The notes under the pieces were generated by a model. It saw only the letters and a list, made by a program, of their open reading frames with translations, had not been told where the DNA came from and did not search any database. The position numbers were made by a program, and so were the translations under genes. Shown here in pieces: positions 59,756 through 64,000 of a stretch of 64,000 bases of DNA. This stretch comes from Ophiodon elongatus (lineage: Eukaryota; Chordata; Actinopteri; Perciformes; Hexagrammidae). Each line of letters opens with the position of its first letter. Within the stretch, counting starts at the first letter, position 1. Where the stretch lies: positions 948,001 to 1,012,000 of the forward strand of contig JACSYO010000566.1 in the NCBI GenBank assembly GCA_016806645.1. Reading direction: 5' to 3'.

Positions 59756-62037
59756 GTGTGTGTGTGTGTACCGATGTGTGCGTCTGGAATCATCAGTGTC
59801 TCTAAAATCATGAGCATTTTTTTCCGCGCACATATTTGAATGTGCAAATCTGTGCCTGTTACGTTCTGTTTTCGGTCTCGGGGGCTCCTGTTAATGCAGT
59901 TGTGATAGGTGAGAAATTGTCTGTAATTGAATTTCATGCTGCCGGAGGGTTTGCAGTCAGAATGGAAATTTCTGTTGAAACTTTCCCATTTCCGCTGGGA
60001 GGTCTGCACAGCGGGGCGGCCGCCTTCACTGATTTCCAACAAGCAAACCAAAACAAACAAGCTAAAGATGCCAAAGATAATCATAATTACACACCAGAAA
60101 CAGCTGCTTGTGTGGTTGTGTGTGTATTTGTGCACACTTGGAGGGAGGTATATACCTGCATTTTTTTTCCACTAAAGAACCTGTGTGGGGGATCTGTGAT
60201 CCTATTCCTCTGCCGTCTCCCATTATTCCTTATCGTCTTTTGCTGTTTTGTGTTCTCATTTTCTTTTCTTTTTTCAATTAGTTCTCTTTATTTATTTCAT
60301 TCGAGTCATGTGCTCTTTTAATCGACCACGTTGCTCTCAGCACTCAAGTCGGACAGGACCTGCATCTAAATGTGTATTAATTCCCCTAAGCATGCTAATA
60401 ATTAATTTTCTTTAATGCCTTGTTTGCATCACTCATGTGCCCTCACCTCAACATATGTTCTGCTCTAGCATTTTGGGGGGAATCTTTTAAATTACTCCAT
60501 CAGGCTTTCTTTTCACAGCTCATTTGATCCATTATAACAATCTACTCAGGAAACTGACAATCTTGTTTTAAACCCTCCAGTCACTTTGTAATTATTTCAC
60601 CTCACTTTGATGCCACGGGAGTGAGTGTAACATTAGCTATTCCCGCTATGCCCTCTTCATGCCGTCTGAAAAGCTCCACTTCATCCCTCCACTGACTCCT
60701 GATCTCGGCTAATCTGTATTCTCAACACAACAGTGGCTGTGGGAAGATGCAGGCCAGGCTAATGCTAATCCAAGTTGACATGTGGGCACACGGACGGCAA
60801 ATCCATGGACACATAATTCAGCCCCTGTAACCTGATATGTGTTATCGTTTTCATCGCAGGATGACGCAGCATGTGATGTTCTGAGCACGGAACTCTCAAA
60901 GGGATGCTGTTCCATCAATACTAGAGAGTGCATCTGAGTATTGTGTAAATTATTAATTAATTGTCAAGCGATGTTTCTGCACAGATGGAATTTGCCTTGG
61001 GGAACAATTGCATTATGTAACAAGTGGTTTTCTCTAAACAATTAACACAGGACCCAGATATTATGTTCCAAATATGTCATGTACAGATCAATCCAAGACA
61101 TTATGTAATCAGAACATACTTGAGTTACGACTGGTGTGCCGTGTATCAATCTCCTGTGACTCCTGTCTGAGTCTAGACAGGAGAGGAACCCTCTGAATTA
61201 GCTATCACCACCAAGGAGCCTTCAATAAGTAGCAACACTATGGAACTTCTTTTTGCTCCATCTGAGCTGCTCTTTTGTCGAAGGTAAACACCCGCGACAG
61301 TGAAACAAAGTGTTGCTGAAAACTGACTTCTATCCTCCGCCGGGCTTTCCTGGAAAAAATGAGCACAAAAAGAAACAAAGGGACACACTGACTCACCCCT
61401 CTAGATTTTTAGCAATCTTCATTTTTCAACTGTGCCGCGAGAATCTGACAGAACTTGACAGGAAGAAAGAGCATCAGACTGAGAGCTACAAACAAGCGAC
61501 AGACAGACAGCAATCCCCCTTGAGTAGCCCTGAAATTGATTCCACGTAATCCCTGACGACTGTTCAAATCCAGTCTAGGCCAGTGATTCATTGCACAATA
61601 GCCGATATTTACCTTTTTCCAACAAAACCGTTCTCTGTAAACCCAGACCCGTATAACTGCAAAGAGTATTGTGTTACGGTTGCATTTTCTCATACGACTT
61701 AACAGAATCTTGTGTGATGAACTCTTTTATCCAAGGCCCCCGCGGTACTGAACACAATTTGTTATTTTCCCCCATCACCTTGAGAACAGAGGCCCCTGAT
61801 AAGATTAAATATGCATTTTGTAATGCTGGTTTAGTGGAGAATGCATTGAACTTTCCATATAAAACATGCACATTCATATCTTGAAAATGCTCCGTTCGGT
61901 CCATTTTCTGCAGTTTGAATGCGTTTAGTTGTTAACTTTCGACAAAGTGGTGCCAGTCTTTGAGAGAGGAAAAAAAAAAAACACATTTTGATTCAGAGTG
62001 CTTCCAAATGATTAAACGTTGCTTCTGTTCTGTCCAG
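59756..62037 (+). other. intron 22 of dock4 (about 2.3 kb)
   Basis: It begins with a short GT run and is otherwise free of long microsatellites, which is unusual in this window. The sequence is AT-rich, with homeodomain-like TAATTA sites near 60402-60412 and 60953-60960. No gene or repeat family is recognised. Confidence 0.85.
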
Positions 62038-62227
62038 GCGGTGTTCCTGCGGACGTTCCCAGCAGTTTATGGCGAGCTGTTGAAGATCTTCACGGTGCGG
62101 GAGGTGGCCGGCTTCGTCAGGGAGACGCTGGGCAGCCTGCCCACCGCCGTCCACGCTGACTGCCTGGAGGCTGTCAAGTTGCAGTGCATCGCCAAGACGG
62201 TGGAAAGCCAGCTTTACATTAACCCAG
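62038..62227 (+). CDS. dock4: dock4 exon 23: helical scaffold
   Basis: This 190-base exon encodes residues 760-823, AVFLRTFPAVYGELLKIF, then TVREVAGFVRETLGSLPT, then AVHADCLEAVKLQCIAK and TVESQLYINP with a split Glu. It matches DOCK4, with one residue fewer in the loop VHADCLEA (human has VDDSLQA, as I remember it). The acceptor is tgtccag and the donor cag/gtagag. Confidence 0.97.
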
Positions 62228-62777
62228 GTAGAGATCTGTTCACACAAACAGATGCGCAGTTTGGTATGCATACATAATTAAAGCTTGTGAACACATTTGT
62301 GAGCAAATAGCACAAATACAAAATAGCGCTGCGTATGGATTATGAACACAGGAAAGCACACAGCACAGAGAGAAACAAACATGCATCATGTACAAACAGG
62401 CTATAATAGTCCATATTATACTGATTAGTTGTGCGCTCCTGCTGTGCATTAATTTGAGAACACACCATGGCTAATGTAACCCACAGTGCACCTTACTCCA
62501 GGCCATTAAAGTTCTTACTGAAGGCTTTACACTGAAGCAAATTACCGTCAATGTTTTATGCCCAGCATGCCCCCAAAGGCTGCAATTACCGCGAAAACAT
62601 CCCGTGTCCAAATCCCATTAAGGCTACACAAAGAATTACATATCGATACATTTATTTATATGTAAGAAACATTGTGCGCTCGTGAAAGCAAAACTAATAC
62701 AGCCGCAGAAGATCAGTGTGTTTAGTCTCTGTTGTGTTCTCTCCTTGTATATCATTATGTTTTTGATGTATGACAAC

Positions 62778-62809
<32 letters not shown>

Positions 62810-62813
62810 GCAG
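62228..62813 (+). other. intron 23 of dock4
   Basis: This 586-base intron is plain AT-rich sequence for 550 bases. It then runs through (GT)15 (62779-62808) straight into the acceptor ttgcag. Confidence 0.88.
62779..62808 (+). repeat. (GT)15 tract at the exon 24 acceptor
   Basis: Fifteen GT units end five bases before exon 24. Confidence 0.97.
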
Positions 62814-62950
62814 AGTCGCGGTGCATCCTGTTGCCGGTGGTGCTCCGTGTCCTTCAGGCACACATGCAGGAGCAGAGAGACCTGGTCATGTGTGCTCGCA
62901 TCCTCACCAGCATGCTGTCACTCATCAAGAAGGAGGAGAACGGCACTGCG
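62814..62950 (+). CDS. dock4: dock4 exon 24: helical scaffold, last exon in window
   Basis: This 137-base exon encodes residues 823-868, SRCILLPVVLRVLQAHMQ, then EQRDLVMCARILTSML, then SLIKKEENGTA. ILLPVVL followed by EQ-DL-MCARIL matches DOCK4 (EQKDLIMCARIL). The acceptor follows a (GT)15 tract with only ttgcag between, and the donor is gcg/gtgagc. The exon ends on a codon boundary. The remaining exons, including DHR-2, are beyond the window. Confidence 0.95.
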
Positions 62951-63071
62951 GTGAGCATTGCTGTGGTAATCGGTTGCCGTTGTACCGCACAAGCCCACCT
63001 CATCCTTAAATGAGAGGTTTGACATCTTGCTGAGTGTTGAATGAGTAGAGCGATGCCACAGTCATGTTTGT

Positions 63072-63192
63072 ACGGTAAATGTGAAGCTTATTTAGCATGC
63101 AGATATGAGATTGACATTCATCAAGCTTCCGAGCTGACTTTTGCCAAGAAGACAATTATGAGTATCCTGAAATGTTGAATTATTCCTTTAAG
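63072..63192 (+). repeat. interspersed repeat family A, copy 4 (3' end)
   Basis: It contains TATTTAGCATGCAGATATGA, then TTGCCAAGAAGACAATTATG and the tail ATGTTGAATTATTCCTTTAA. The tail matches that of the copy at 41098 with one change, which marks the 3' end of the unit. Confidence 0.55.
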
Positions 63193-63587
63193 CTATCCTG
63201 CGCGCTCACCGTCAACAAATCATCATATTGTCGAACAAAACTAATTCACAAGTTTAAAATAAGAGTAATTTGGCTAAGATTTATTTTTGACTGTGGATGA
63301 AGTGACTCGACGTTATCCAGAATTGTTAAAATGAATTCCCCTTGCTATTCCACGAGGCTCTACAAGAGAATTACCACCATAATAACTGGAAATAACTTTA
63401 AAGGAAGTCAAAGCTTGAGGAATTAGTCTTAAAGCAATTTCCTTGCCAATACATTGCAATAGCAGATTGCTTTGTTGTGTATATGGTCAATTAGTCTTCG
63501 TAACAAGGACATTGGCAGCCGTGCAGTTCAGTAATGAGCCCCATCAATTTAGCAATGGCATTGTCGAAATGGCAGTCACTTCGAGCT

Positions 63588-63612
63588 TTGTGTGTGTGTG
63601 TGTTTGTGTGTT

Positions 63613-63654
<42 letters not shown>

Positions 63655-63664
63655 TGTGTGTGTG
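63588..63664 (+). repeat. (GT)n microsatellite
   Basis: About 38 units with TTTGT and GC interruptions. Confidence 0.95.
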
Positions 63665-63751
63665 GCAGCTTGGGTTGCCTGACTTGGACTGTTTGCTGCC
63701 AGAGGGGCAGCTAGCGGTAAAGAAGCCCAGTAGAACACACACATATAGACA

Positions 63752-63774
63752 ACACACACACACGCGCACACACG

Positions 63775-63806
<32 letters not shown>
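63752..63806 (+). repeat. (AC)n microsatellite
   Basis: AC units with ACGC interruptions in the first half. Confidence 0.95.
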
Positions 63807-63811
<5 letters not shown>

Positions 63812-63935
63812 TGGTGGCAGATCTAAAGAGAAGTGACAGCAATGGCAGCCAATGTGCCAGTCTGAAGCTCCTTCTCATTATCGCTCCGTCCAAGACCTGT
63901 CTGTCTTGTCAGGGGAGACTAGAGGGAGGTGGACA

Positions 63936-63959
63936 CACACACAAACACATGTGCACATG

Positions 63960-63994
<35 letters not shown>
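63936..63994 (+). repeat. (AC)n microsatellite near the window end
   Basis: AC units with short interruptions near 63945-63963. Confidence 0.93.

Positions 63995-64000
<6 letters not shown>

Larger units (their letters stand above)
22783..62950 (+). other. dock4: dock4 gene, partial: coding exons 2-24 of the 5' half
   Basis: Twenty-three exons on the + strand join in one frame, without a stop, into about 856 residues. They match, in order, the SH3, DOCK N-terminal, DHR-1 and helical regions of DOCK4 as I remember the human protein. DOCK4 is a cytoplasmic and membrane-recruited exchange factor for Rac1 and Rap1 that works with ELMO in cell migration, adherens junctions and neurite growth. DOCK4 fits better than DOCK3: exon 5 reads EDSVITEMTSTLRDW, exon 8 reads MEHRHRKKE and exon 22 reads ATGGQNEEEFR, all DOCK4-like, whereas DOCK3 differs at each. 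The first coding exon and the DHR-2 catalytic half are outside the window. The paralogue (dock4a or dock4b) is unresolved. Confidence 0.95.
62951..64000 (+). other. intron 24 of dock4, 5' part
   Basis: This is non-coding sequence to the window edge. It has a decayed interspersed repeat (63072-63192) and three dinucleotide tracts: GT at 63588-63664 and AC at 63752-63806 and 63936-63994. Confidence 0.85.

Noticed and set aside
59443..60135. A 230-residue open frame on the - strand
   Set aside because: It overlaps exon 22 of dock4 in antisense and shows no known motif or codon pattern of a real gene; it is a shadow frame.
61571..61600. tRNA B-box-like sequence (GTTCAAATCCAG)
   Set aside because: No A box at the right distance and no cloverleaf could be drawn; not called as a tRNA or SINE.

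Overview
The window is vertebrate genomic DNA, almost certainly from a ray-finned fish and probably a percomorph. It holds one recognisable gene, on the + strand: the 5' half of dock4 (dedicator of cytokinesis 4, a Rac/Rap guanine-nucleotide exchange factor). Four things support a fish. The gene is compact: 23 consecutive coding exons fit in about 40 kb, whereas the mammalian gene spans several hundred kb. Introns carry very dense (GT)n/(AC)n and (CT)n microsatellites. Several interspersed repeats match families I remember from teleost genomes. The protein is close to, but clearly diverged from, human DOCK4. I could not decide between the teleost duplicates dock4a and dock4b.

Layout. Positions 1-22782 are non-coding and are read as the 3' part of intron 1. 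The first coding exon, which should encode the roughly 12 N-terminal residues beginning Met-Trp, is not in the window. Exons 2-24 lie between 22783 and 62950, all with GT donors and AG acceptors. They splice in frame into 2567 coding bases, about residues 13-868 of a protein that is about 1,970 residues long in human. 62951-64000 is the start of intron 24. The DHR-2 catalytic GEF domain and the proline-rich C-terminus lie downstream, outside the window.

Protein organisation. Exons 2-4 encode the SH3 domain and exons 5-13 the DOCK N-terminal region that works with SH3 in ELMO binding. Exons 14-17 encode the DHR-1 (C2-type, lipid-binding) domain. Exons 18-24 encode the start of the helical ARM/HEAT-like scaffold leading to DHR-2. 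Exon numbers assume one upstream coding exon, and residue numbers assume it encodes 12 residues plus one base.

Non-coding content. Introns hold roughly 40 simple-sequence tracts, decayed copies of at least five interspersed repeat families, a LINE-like reverse-transcriptase tail relic, a perfect 38-bp palindrome, and a few AT-rich blocks with homeodomain- and octamer-like motifs that are candidate conserved non-coding elements. I found no convincing tRNA, rRNA, miRNA, CRISPR, intact transposon or second protein gene. The most interesting leads are the palindrome, the (GT)n tracts that replace the normal polypyrimidine tract at two acceptors, complementary GT/AC tracts flanking in-frame exon 2, and a diverged DHR-1 segment in exon 15. 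I did not find a wholly new biological system.
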